From: JAJPJX01 sp964568355
GTDB taxonomy: Bacteria; Acidobacteriota; Terriglobia; Bryobacterales; Bryobacteraceae
DNA length: 6,573 bases
Direction: 5' to 3'
Assembly: GCA_964568355.1 (NCBI GenBank)
Contig: CAZMRK010000248.1
Span: 1-6,573 of the forward strand
Position 1 is the first letter of the stretch, and every line of letters begins with the position of its first letter. The notes below the pieces were generated by a model. It made no database searches. It saw nothing but the letters and a program-made list of their open reading frames with translations, and had not been told where the DNA came from. Made by a program: the position numbers and the translations under genes. Shown here piece by piece: positions 1 to 6,066 of this stretch.

Positions 1-1398
1 AGAGATCGCCACGCCGTCGCTGCCAATCCAGATGGTGCCGCGGCTGTCTTCGAACAGGGTGTAGATGGGGCCGGGCCTTTCGTCGGCGGAGTTGAAGAAA
101 GCGTGGCAGCCGGAGCGATCGATGCGAAACAGGCCGTTGTCATAGGAGCCGACCCAGGTGCTGCCCTGCTGGTCCACCAAAGTGGAAAGCGCGAAGCCCC
201 GGAATGCCGAGCATTCACCGCGAGCCAGCGCGTCGGTCTTGCCAGGCCACAAGACCGGGTGGAAGAGCTGGCCATCGAAGCGCATGACGCCACGCCGCGT
301 GGCGGCAAGGATTCCACCTTTGGGATCGACGGCAACCGATTTCACGACCCGCTCCGGCAGCCCTTCGGCAGCCCCTATGTTGAGGAAATGCCGCTGCGCG
401 AATCGCAGGAGGCCACCGCCGCTGGAGCCGACCCACAGGTTGCCCTCCCGGTCTTCAAAGGCAAACCGCAGGATGTCATAGGACAGCCCGGATTGCGACG
501 TAAAGCGCCGCCAGCCGCCGTTTCTCGAATAGCGGAAGAGGCCGGCTCCGGAGGTACAGATCCAGACCATGCCGGTGGAGTCCACGTACATGCTCCAGAT
601 GACCGGCATGGGCCAAGGCGAGCGGGTTTCAAAGGCCATGGTTCCGCCGCGGTAGAGGTGCAAGCCCTGGTTCGTGGCGATCCAGAGATCGCCGCCCCGG
701 CCGGCACCCACGATGTCGGTTTCCCCAACGACCCGATCGCGCTGCGCCAGGGCGGCGGGAGAGACCACCGGCTGCCAAGCGCCATTCACCAGCTTGCCGA
801 CGAAGCGCTGATCGATCAGCCAGAGCGAATCGCTGTCATCTACGTAGATATAGGAGCGCTGGTTGAGCGGGACGCCGGGAGGAGTGGGCAGTGCTTCGAG
901 ACGATTGCCGCGAACGCGGAACAATTTGCTATCGAAGCTCATGAGGTACAGGTCGCCGGAAGAGGTTTCCGCGAACGAGCGAACGTAATTTCCCGTCCAG
1001 CCCGATTGCGCATCGTAGGACTGCCACTTGCCGTCCTTTACGGACACCAAGCCGAGCATGGTGCTCACCCACATCTGCCCGTTGTCATCCAGATGCAGGT
1101 TGACAATGCCGGAACTGGGAAGCTGCGGGGTATTGGACCGGTCGAAGACGGTGAAGCTGATGCCATCGAAGCGCACCAGCCCATTGAAGGTCCCAAACCA
1201 CAGATAGCCGTCGGGGGTTTGGACCATGGCCGTGGCCGAATTCTCGGGCAGGCCCTGGTCCACCTCCCAGAGACGGATTACGTATTCGGGATCGGCAAAC
1301 TCAGGCGTAGCGGCAGCCACCCGGCCGGCGAGCGAAAGAAACGGCGAAAGGCCCGCCACCAGGATCAGAGTCCGTATCTGTCGGCCGCTGTCGGTCAC
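1..1398 (-). CDS. two-component regulator propeller protein, N-terminal sensor part (3' end beyond window)
   Basis: This frame stays open from a GTG at 1398 to the left edge (466 codons, no stop), so the C-terminus lies outside the window. Seen: a short basic start and hydrophobic stretch at about residues 10-28, ending RVAA before ATPEF, look like a Sec signal peptide. The typical family opening (RLWEVDQGLPENSATA) follows. About ten propeller repeats then recur every 40-50 residues, for example DGYLWFGTFNGLVRF (about 64-78), GGDLWIATNQGL, TGMVWICTSGAGLFRY, EGNLWVGSSGGGLLRF, QGSTWVGSYDNGLFRI and RGTIWIGSDG. Family knowledge: such Reg_prop repeats build extracytoplasmic beta-propellers, usually followed by a Y_Y_Y domain, a membrane helix and a histidine kinase, GGDEF or regulator output. 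The output domain here is unknown. It lies 50 bases after the PLP-enzyme gene on the same strand. The start is moderately certain: TGA at 1405-1407 blocks extension, and the GAGGG before the GTG is only 3 bases away. A GTG at 1359 is a weaker alternative. Confidence 0.9.
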   Translation of the reverse strand, partial: MTDSGRQIRTLILVAGLSPFLSLAGRVAAATPEFADPEYVIRLWEVDQGLPENSATAMVQTPDGYLWFGTFNGLVRFDGISFTVFDRSNTPQLPSSGIVNLHLDDNGQMWVSTMLGLVSVKDGKWQSYDAQSGWTGNYVRSFAETSSGDLYLMSFDSKLFRVRGNRLEALPTPPGVPLNQRSYIYVDDSDSLWLIDQRFVGKLVNGAWQPVVSPAALAQRDRVVGETDIVGAGRGGDLWIATNQGLHLYRGGTMAFETRSPWPMPVIWSMYVDSTGMVWICTSGAGLFRYSRNGGWRRFTSQSGLSYDILRFAFEDREGNLWVGSSGGGLLRFAQRHFLNIGAAEGLPERVVKSVAVDPKGGILAATRRGVMRFDGQLFHPVLWPGKTDALARGECSAFRGFALSTLVDQQGSTWVGSYDNGLFRIDRSGCHAFFNSADERPGPIYTLFEDSRGTIWIGSDGVAIS

Positions 1399-1407
1399 CC
1401 ACCCTCA

Positions 1408-1413
1408 ATTGTA
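1408..1413 (-). promoter_or_regulatory. possible -10 hexamer (TACAAT) of the propeller gene
   Basis: On the minus strand TACAAT matches the sigma-70 -10 consensus at five of six positions. It ends nine bases before the GTG at 1398. No -35 hexamer at normal spacing is visible; TTGAAG at 1427-1422 is far too close. If used, transcription would start within a few bases of the start codon and give a nearly leaderless mRNA. The gene could equally be transcribed by read-through from the PLP-enzyme gene, so this is a weak call. Confidence 0.25.
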
Positions 1414-1448
1414 GGGGGAATCTTCAAGTCCGCGGCGGGGACGCCGGC

Positions 1449-2738
1449 TCAGGCCTTGGCGCCCTTGCGGGCCTGGTTCAGAATGTCACGGAGCCGTTTT
1501 CCCACGACCAGGTCCTCACCGGGCTGGAGGGTCATGGAAATGATTTGAATGCGGTCGCGGCGCCGGGGGGTCTTTTTGTCGTCTTTGTCGCCCTCGGCGA
1601 CAGCCGGCACGAGGCTCGGATTGCTGGCGGTGAGTACCTCGATACGCGGCTCACCCTCGCGCAGTTTGCGGTCGCAATCGGCTACGGTGAAGTTCCAGGC
1701 TTCCTCGTCCCAGGTGACCGAAAGAGTCGGATAGCGGTTGCCACCTTCGGGAATCCGGATCTCGGTCTTCACGCCGGGGACGGTGTCCACGAGTTTCTGG
1801 ATGCGCTCGGCACGCTCGCCCCATTCTTTATTAAGCTGGCTGAGGTCGACTTTGGTCCAGGCTTCGACGGCTGCCAGCATCCCCATGACCTCCTCTTTGC
1901 CGACCTTCATGGGACGGCAGACCGCGCCTTCCCAGGGGCTGGTATTCAGCATGGCGGCCTCGATGAGGTCTTTGCGGCCCAACAGGATTCCGGCGCACTG
2001 GGGTCCACGCAACCCCTTGCCACCGCTGAAGCAATAGAGATCGCAGCCCATTTTGGCGTAGAGTTTCAGGTTCTCGATGGGCGGAATGCCGGCTGCGTCG
2101 TCCATCAGGAGCGGGACCTTGGTGTCTTTGGCGATGACGATCGCCTTTTCCAACCGTTCCCCCAGGGAGGTGGTGTAGATCATCGCCGTTTTGTCGTTGA
2201 TCTTGTCTTTCATCTCCTCGTGGGTGCGCGCGATCACGAGTTTTCCGCCGGTCAGGCGAACCGCGCTGTCGAATGCGCTGCGGCCGCCGAACATGATCAC
2301 CTCGTGCTTCAGCCCGGTGGTGTCCGGCAACTGCCAGATGTGGGCCGGGTCGGAACCGGCGATACAGGCGGCCGTGGAGGAGGCGATGGCGCCCGCGGCT
2401 CCGGAGGTCACCATGCCAAATTCGGCGCCGGAAAGCTCGGCGAGGCGGCGGCCGACGGCGTGCTGCAGCTCGAAGATATCGACGAAATGGCCGGCAGCCG
2501 CCTGTTTGGCGGCCTTCACCTCGGGCAACTCGAGCGAGCCGCTCAGGTAGGTCCAGGTCCCCCGTCCGTTGATGAAGGGACGGATACCGATCCGCGAGTA
2601 GATATTGTCCTTGGCGGTCTTACCGACCGCTCCGAAGGCTTTATCCAATGCGTCCTTGGCGCCGATGTAGGCGAGCAAGGGGAGTGCGCCCACAAATTTC
2701 ATGAAGGCGCGGCGGTGGTACAGGGAATCCTCAAGCAT
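1449..2738 (-). CDS. Tat-signal PLP-dependent enzyme, SelA/DgaE-like (fold type I)
   Basis: The product has 429 residues. The N-terminus has HRRAFMK at residues 8-14, close to the twin-arginine consensus (S/T)RRxFLK, and then a mildly hydrophobic stretch (about 15-27). This predicts Tat export of a folded, cofactor-loaded enzyme. The body has the layout of SelA-related PLP proteins: PFINGRGTWTYLSGS (about 54-68), a VTSGAAGAIA cofactor loop (about 110-119), LMDDAAGIPP (211-220) whose Asp should contact the pyridine nitrogen, and FSGGKGLRGPQ (237-247) with the likely Schiff-base Lys241. Family knowledge: relatives include selenocysteine synthase SelA and D-glucosaminate-6-phosphate ammonia-lyase. 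The lack of other Sec genes and the export signal argue against true SelA; a lyase or aminotransferase-like role on an amino acid or amino sugar is inference. A charged insert lies at about 383-395. The ATG is supported by GGAG seven bases upstream. The next in-frame Met (13) would destroy the RR motif. Confidence 0.9.
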   Translation of the reverse strand: MLEDSLYHRRAFMKFVGALPLLAYIGAKDALDKAFGAVGKTAKDNIYSRIGIRPFINGRGTWTYLSGSLELPEVKAAKQAAAGHFVDIFELQHAVGRRLAELSGAEFGMVTSGAAGAIASSTAACIAGSDPAHIWQLPDTTGLKHEVIMFGGRSAFDSAVRLTGGKLVIARTHEEMKDKINDKTAMIYTTSLGERLEKAIVIAKDTKVPLLMDDAAGIPPIENLKLYAKMGCDLYCFSGGKGLRGPQCAGILLGRKDLIEAAMLNTSPWEGAVCRPMKVGKEEVMGMLAAVEAWTKVDLSQLNKEWGERAERIQKLVDTVPGVKTEIRIPEGGNRYPTLSVTWDEEAWNFTVADCDRKLREGEPRIEVLTASNPSLVPAVAEGDKDDKKTPRRRDRIQIISMTLQPGEDLVVGKRLRDILNQARKGAKA

Positions 2739-2745
2739 GGCTTTT

Positions 2746-2749
2746 CTCC
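2746..2749 (-). promoter_or_regulatory. Shine-Dalgarno GGAG of the PLP-enzyme gene
   Basis: GGAG read on the minus strand lies seven bases before the ATG at 2738. It supports the start that keeps the twin-arginine motif, so it bears directly on the predicted location of the enzyme. Confidence 0.7.
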
Positions 2750-2851
2750 GTGTTCTGTTAGCTTATCATCAAGCCGGGCGGCGCTGAATCCGGGGGATGG
2801 TCTTATGTGACCGCTTGCTTACGCGCGCGGTTCAGTGGGTTTGGGGCGGTC

Positions 2852-4735
2852 TTAGTTTTTATGTAGCGCGGCGAGTTGGTCCAGGTCGAAGTCGTGGAGC
2901 AGGTCGAGGCAGAAGAGGTCGGGGGCGTCCTGATAGGGGATTGGGGCTTCCAGCAGGTGGCGCAGGGAGGTCATGCCGTCGCGCGCGGCGACTTCGCGGA
3001 AGAGGCCGGGCTCGAGCGCGGCAGCGACCAGGGCGACCACCTGTGTGCGGATACCGCTGGTCTCTACGCGTACGGGGCCGGCTCCGAGCCAGCGGGCCAG
3101 GGCGATCAATTGCGCGGCTTCGAGGCCGAGGGGGCGGTCGCCGACCGCGGCCAGCATCTGGGTGTAGGCCGAAGCCCCCGGCTTTTCGGGAGCCGCATCG
3201 CCGGTGAGCAGGAGATCGGCGGCCAGTACCCGCTCGCCCCGGTTCACCCGGCCGGAAACCTCGACGGCGGCAGCGGCCTTGCCGCGATCATCCAGCACGA
3301 TGGTGGCCGGCGCCGGATGCTCCACGCTCAGCGACTTGAGCGAGACTCCGGCGGCGCTCAAACCGTTCTCGAAATCAAAGCGATAGGATTGCGATTCCAC
3401 TCCCTTGTTCTTGCTGTTGGCGAGCGCCCAGGCCTTTTGCAGAGGCACCGCACGGTAGCGGACCACCTCGGCCAGGCGCGCCCGGTCCTGCGGCTGGCGC
3501 TGGATGCTATCGGCGAGCTTGCGGGCCAGGCCGAGGATGGTCAGATTGTTTTCCGGCAGCCCGGCAGAAAGCTCTTCCACTGTCTTGATCTCGCCATCCA
3601 CCGGGATCTCTTCCCGGGCTTCCGGCAGGCCGAAGTGATGCGTGAAGAACCGGTAGGATTGCAGGCGATTGTCGAGCTGGTAATTGTGCGTCCCCGGGTC
3701 GAGATTCTCGTGCCAGGCCAGGTTCGCGGCTTTGCCGTAGAGGGCGAAGAACGGGCGCACCTGGTCGAAGATGTAGGGCTTTACCAGGGGCGCGCGGAAG
3801 CAGCAGTCGTCTTCGGCGTTGTATACCAGCAGGGTCGGGCGAGGCGCCCGCATCGCGGTGAGGTGTTGGAAGTCCTGGCCCTGCAGGAAATCCGAGGGAT
3901 TCTGCTCGATATCGCCGGTGTCGCCGGGGCGCTCGATGCGGGAACGCAGGGCGGCATAGCCCGCCACCGGGACCGAGACCGCGACGCGCTCATCGAGCGC
4001 GCTCAGCACGATGGTCTGCCAGCCGCCGCCGGAGAGCCCGGTGACGCCCAGGCGGCTCGGGTCCACGTGGGGATGGCGCTCCAGATAGTCCAGGCCCTTG
4101 CGCATGGCGAGGTAAAACAAACCCACGCCATTGGCTCCGGCCAGATCGAGATGGGCGGCAAACCAGTGCTCATTCTCCTTGCCGGAAAGTTCGCCGTAGC
4201 TGAACCACTCCAGGTTCAGGGAGACGATACCCTGGCGGGCCTGGTTGATGCAGCGCTTCTGCTTGTATTCCACGGCCTTGCCGGGCGGTCCGACGTGGCC
4301 GTTGACGTTGAGGATGGCAGGCGCTTTACCCTGCAGATGCTCGGGCTCATAAAGGACCGCGGTGGACCAGAAACCCGGGACGATCTCATAGCGCAGCTTG
4401 CGGAGGCGATAGCCCTGGCCGGCGAGGGTGCCGCGCTCCTCGAATTTCGGGGGCGCCGCCACCCACTCGCGGGGCCAGCCGTGAAAGACCACGTCATGGA
4501 GCAGGTGCTTGCGCAAGCGCGCGGCTTCAGCGTTCCAGGCATCGGCCGTGGAGGGCGCAGGCAGCGCGGGAGCCTTGCGCAGCAGATATTCACGCAATTG
4601 AAACGCGACTACGTCGGCGCTTTCCAGACGCGGCTCCAACAGCCGGCGCACCTGCTGGGTGTCGGACTGGGGCGCGGCGATGCGGCAGCCGAGCAGAGCC
4701 AGTGCGATCGAGAGATAGATCGGACGCCTCAACAT
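2852..4735 (-). CDS. exported alpha/beta hydrolase, acetyl xylan esterase-like
   Basis: The product has 627 residues. MLRRP plus a hydrophobic stretch to LALLGC forms a signal peptide. Cys17 in LLGC could be a lipobox, although Leu at -2 is not ideal, so lipoprotein status is uncertain. The catalytic core (about 120-370) has NVNGHVGPPG near the oxyanion side, the nucleophile elbow VTGLSGGGWQT with Ser235, a probable acid in VYNAEDDCCF (Asp309 or Asp310), and His350 in DPGTHNYQ. These fit the large acetyl-xylan-esterase-related family, which removes ester groups from plant polysaccharides; the actual substrate is unknown. Residues about 500-627 resemble a second, degenerate hydrolase half (VETSGIRTQVVALVAAALEP, then DFDL) without a Ser elbow. 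It aligns by eye with the hydrolase at 6108-6573. AGGA lies six bases before the ATG. The gene is divergent from the small membrane-protein ORF and runs 113 bases ahead of the PLP-enzyme gene on the same strand, perhaps as first gene of an operon. Confidence 0.9.
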   Translation of the reverse strand: MLRRPIYLSIALALLGCRIAAPQSDTQQVRRLLEPRLESADVVAFQLREYLLRKAPALPAPSTADAWNAEAARLRKHLLHDVVFHGWPREWVAAPPKFEERGTLAGQGYRLRKLRYEIVPGFWSTAVLYEPEHLQGKAPAILNVNGHVGPPGKAVEYKQKRCINQARQGIVSLNLEWFSYGELSGKENEHWFAAHLDLAGANGVGLFYLAMRKGLDYLERHPHVDPSRLGVTGLSGGGWQTIVLSALDERVAVSVPVAGYAALRSRIERPGDTGDIEQNPSDFLQGQDFQHLTAMRAPRPTLLVYNAEDDCCFRAPLVKPYIFDQVRPFFALYGKAANLAWHENLDPGTHNYQLDNRLQSYRFFTHHFGLPEAREEIPVDGEIKTVEELSAGLPENNLTILGLARKLADSIQRQPQDRARLAEVVRYRAVPLQKAWALANSKNKGVESQSYRFDFENGLSAAGVSLKSLSVEHPAPATIVLDDRGKAAAAVEVSGRVNRGERVLAADLLLTGDAAPEKPGASAYTQMLAAVGDRPLGLEAAQLIALARWLGAGPVRVETSGIRTQVVALVAAALEPGLFREVAARDGMTSLRHLLEAPIPYQDAPDLFCLDLLHDFDLDQLAALHKN

Positions 4736-4741
4736 TTTCTT

Positions 4742-4745
4742 TCCT
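4742..4745 (-). promoter_or_regulatory. Shine-Dalgarno AGGA of the hydrolase gene
   Basis: AGGA read on the minus strand lies six bases before the ATG at 4735, in a purine-rich leader. It agrees with the start that gives a complete signal peptide. Confidence 0.65.
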
Positions 4746-4782
4746 GGTCTCCCCTTCCTGACGATGCAGAAATTCCTATCAG

Positions 4783-4788
4783 TTTATA
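4783..4788 (-). promoter_or_regulatory. possible -10 hexamer (TATAAA) of the hydrolase operon
   Basis: TATAAA on the minus strand matches five of six positions of the -10 consensus and would give a leader of about 40 bases to the ATG at 4735. No recognisable -35 occurs 16-18 bases upstream. If real, the promoter would need an activator or another sigma factor. It lies back to back with the plus-strand TATACT. Confidence 0.35.
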
Positions 4789-4827
4789 CCGGCGCACCAC
4801 CCCCTCGCCGTGGGAAATAGCAAGGTG

Positions 4828-4833
4828 TATACT
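4828..4833 (+). promoter_or_regulatory. possible -10 hexamer (TATACT) of the small membrane-protein gene
   Basis: TATACT matches five of six positions of the -10 consensus. It lies in a GC-rich stretch and would give a leader of about 45 bases to the ATG at 4886. The -35 position (about 4805-4810, TCGCCG) matches poorly. The assignment rests on the hexamer and its placement only. Confidence 0.4.
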
Positions 4834-4872
4834 GGCTACGCCCTGGGGTTCACGGACAGGGCCCCGGGAAAG

Positions 4873-4878
4873 AGGAGG
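4873..4878 (+). promoter_or_regulatory. strong Shine-Dalgarno AGGAGG before the 36-aa ORF
   Basis: A perfect AGGAGG lies seven bases before the ATG at 4886, which is ideal spacing. It is the best ribosome-binding site in the window and the main reason for calling such a short ORF a gene. Confidence 0.75.
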
Positions 4879-4885
4879 AATTCCG

Positions 4886-4996
4886 ATGCCGGTAGAACTG
4901 CTTTGGCTGGGCGGCGGCCTCGTCGTGGTATGCGGGATTTTGATTTTCGGCCTCATCCGGCGGCAAAAGGCCGCGGACCCGCCACATTTCCGTTAG
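4886..4996 (+). CDS. small single-pass membrane protein, 36 aa, unknown function
   Basis: I do not recognise a family. The ORF encodes 36 residues. A near-neutral N-terminus (MPVELLW) leads into a hydrophobic segment at about 5-24 (LLWLGGGLVVVCGILIFGLI), then RRQK and a short polar tail ending DPPHFR. The positive-inside rule predicts a single membrane helix with the C-terminus in the cytoplasm. Support for a real gene: a perfect AGGAGG seven bases before the ATG, a -10-like TATACT about 50 bases upstream, a complete membrane-protein pattern, and a strong hairpin 16 bases after the stop. Against: no homolog can be checked here, and the same frame is open over a long distance upstream only because it is antisense to the hydrolase. 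Possible roles are a subunit or regulator of a membrane complex, but nothing in the sequence selects one. Confidence 0.6.
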   Translation: MPVELLWLGGGLVVVCGILIFGLIRRQKAADPPHFR

Positions 4997-5011
4997 TGGT
5001 TCGATTGACCC

Positions 5012-5038
5012 GGCGTCCTCCTGGCAGCAGGAGGCGCC
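5012..5038 (+). repeat. GC-rich hairpin after the 36-aa ORF
   Basis: CCTCCTG (5017-5023) and CAGGAGG (5028-5034) pair perfectly around a four-base loop. GGCG (5012-5015) and CGCC (5035-5038) extend the stem past one bulged T, giving 11 pairs. It begins 16 bases after the stop at 4996, so it may end or protect the small transcript. No T-run follows, so it is not a canonical intrinsic terminator. The right arm contains an AGGAGG that would be hidden when the stem forms. Confidence 0.55.
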
Positions 5039-5087
5039 CGGAAACCCTTGTTGCGTTATCCACCCGCCGGAATCGGAGAAAGCAGCC

Positions 5088-5096
5088 TGCTATTCT
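5088..5096 (+). promoter_or_regulatory. extended -10 promoter (TGC TATTCT) of the ROK kinase
   Basis: TG, one base, then TATTCT forms an extended -10 element, which can work without a -35; none is visible upstream. The hexamer ends eight bases before the ATG at 5105. The predicted transcription start therefore falls at or next to the start codon, which fits a leaderless mRNA and the absence of a Shine-Dalgarno. Confidence 0.4.
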
Positions 5097-5104
5097 GGTC
5101 TGCT

Positions 5105-6001
5105 ATGCAGATGTACGGGGGCATCGAAGCCGGCGGCACCAAGTTTGTGTGCGGAATCGGAGGCGAGACGGGTGAACTGACGGCCCGGATCGAGTTTCCG
5201 ACTACTTCTCCTCAGGAGACCATGGAACGCACGGCGGCGTTCTTTCGGGACGAAGGACGCCGCCAGCCGTTAACCGGTATCGGAATTGGTTCGTTCGGTC
5301 CGGTGGATCTGAATCCGCGGTCGCCCACGTGCGGCTACATCACCTCGACGCCCAAGCCCGGTTGGGGCAATACGGATTTTGCCGGCGCCGTGCGGAGAGC
5401 TACGTCGCTACCGGTGGGCTTCGACACGGACGTCAACGTCGCAGCGCTGGGCGAGTCGCGCTGGGGCGCGGCGCGGGGGCTGGACACTTTCCTCTACTTC
5501 ACGATCGGCACGGGCATCGGCGGCGGGGGCATGTGCCACGGAAAGCTGCTGCACGGGCTGATTCATCCGGAGATGGGCCATATCCGCATCCCGCACGACT
5601 GGCAGCGCGATCCCTATGCCGGCTGCTGTCCCTACCACGGCGATTGCCTGGAGGGGCTGACTTGCGGGCCCGCGCTCGAAGGGCGCTGGGGGCAGCGCGG
5701 CGAGACCTTGCCTGAGGTTCATCCGGCGTGGGAACTGGAGGCCGAATACCTAGCCCTGGCGATGGTCAATTTCATTTGCACCGTCTCCCCGCAGCGGCTT
5801 ATTCTGGGCGGCGGCGTGATGCGGAGGACGCACCTGTTTCCGCTGATCCGCCGCAGGGTGGTGGAACTGCTAGGAGGCTATATCCGGGCAGCGGAAATCA
5901 CGGAGCGGATCGACGAATACATCGTGCCTCCGGCGCTCGGATCGAATGCGGGCGTGCTGGGAGCGATCGCGCTGGCGCAGGACGCGGCGGACTCCCGTTA
6001 G
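5105..6001 (+). CDS. ROK family sugar kinase, probable fructokinase
   Basis: The product has 298 residues, a usual length for ROK fructokinases (ATP + D-fructose to fructose 6-phosphate; cytoplasmic). Seen in order: phosphate-binding GGIEAGGTKF near the start, GIGSFGPVDLNP (about 60-71), the STPKPGW sugar-site region (81-87), FDTDVNVAALGE (106-117) with the catalytic base most likely Asp109, the second phosphate loop FTIGTGIGGG (132-141), and the ROK zinc region HPEMGH (154-159) with CCPYHGDCLEG (174-184). Its likely ligands are His159, Cys175, His178 and Cys181. LILGGGVM (232-239) is the adenosine-site motif. The variant with Cys-x-x-His-x-x-Cys followed by LEGL is typical of the bacterial fructokinase branch rather than of ROK repressors, and no N-terminal helix-turn-helix is present. 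ATG 5105 or 5111 fits the family start. A TTG at 5048 would add 19 non-conserved residues. No Shine-Dalgarno is seen. The specificity call is by motif only; mannose or glucose activity is possible. Confidence 0.9.
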   Translation: MQMYGGIEAGGTKFVCGIGGETGELTARIEFPTTSPQETMERTAAFFRDEGRRQPLTGIGIGSFGPVDLNPRSPTCGYITSTPKPGWGNTDFAGAVRRATSLPVGFDTDVNVAALGESRWGAARGLDTFLYFTIGTGIGGGGMCHGKLLHGLIHPEMGHIRIPHDWQRDPYAGCCPYHGDCLEGLTCGPALEGRWGQRGETLPEVHPAWELEAEYLALAMVNFICTVSPQRLILGGGVMRRTHLFPLIRRRVVELLGGYIRAAEITERIDEYIVPPALGSNAGVLGAIALAQDAADSR

Positions 6002-6002
6002 G

Positions 6003-6066
6003 GCAGACCGGGCACAGGCAACGAATTTCGCAAATGCGGCGAAATTCATGCCAGTCCCCGGTCTGC
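6003..6066. repeat. 64-base nested inverted repeat between convergent genes
   Basis: Three perfect stems nest in order. GCAGACCGGG (6003-6012) pairs with CCCGGTCTGC (6057-6066), GGCA (6017-6020) with TGCC (6049-6052), and GAATTTCGC (6023-6031) with GCGAAATTC (6039-6047) around a seven-base loop. A symmetric 4x4 internal loop and a 2x1 bulge separate them, for 23 pairs in all. It starts two bases after the kinase stop and ends 41 bases from the stop of the opposing hydrolase gene. It may be a bidirectional terminator or 3'-end protector, but there is no T-run on either side. The other reading is a copy of a dispersed palindromic (REP/MITE-like) repeat, which cannot be tested from one copy. Confidence 0.7.

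Noticed and set aside
103..1548. 481-codon open frame on the plus strand
   Set aside because: It is the shadow of the propeller gene, whose repeats are unmistakable on the minus strand. It also runs across the intergenic gap into the PLP-enzyme gene.
1449..2738. True selenocysteine synthase (selA)
   Set aside because: It has a Tat signal, lacks the SelA N-terminal tRNA-binding region, and no selB, selD or tRNA-Sec is visible nearby. The sequence fits the SelA-related group better.
1545..2810. 421-codon open frame on the plus strand
   Set aside because: It is the shadow of the PLP-enzyme gene, with low-complexity Gly/Ala/Asp-rich translation and no family motifs.
2809..2851. GACCGC/GCGGTC inverted repeat after the hydrolase stop, considered as a terminator
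   Set aside because: The arms are only six bases with a loop of about 31 bases, a second imperfect partner competes, and no T-run follows in either direction.
2876..4996. 706-codon open frame on the plus strand opposite the hydrolase gene
   Set aside because: It is antisense to a clear hydrolase with signal peptide and triad. The frame stays open because of GC-rich third positions, and its translation shows no domain pattern. Only its last 37 codons, with their own Shine-Dalgarno, are kept as a separate gene.
5105..6001. ROK-type transcriptional repressor (NagC/XylR-like)
   Set aside because: The protein starts directly with the phosphate-binding motif and has no helix-turn-helix domain; the catalytic Asp and zinc ligands of the kinases are present.
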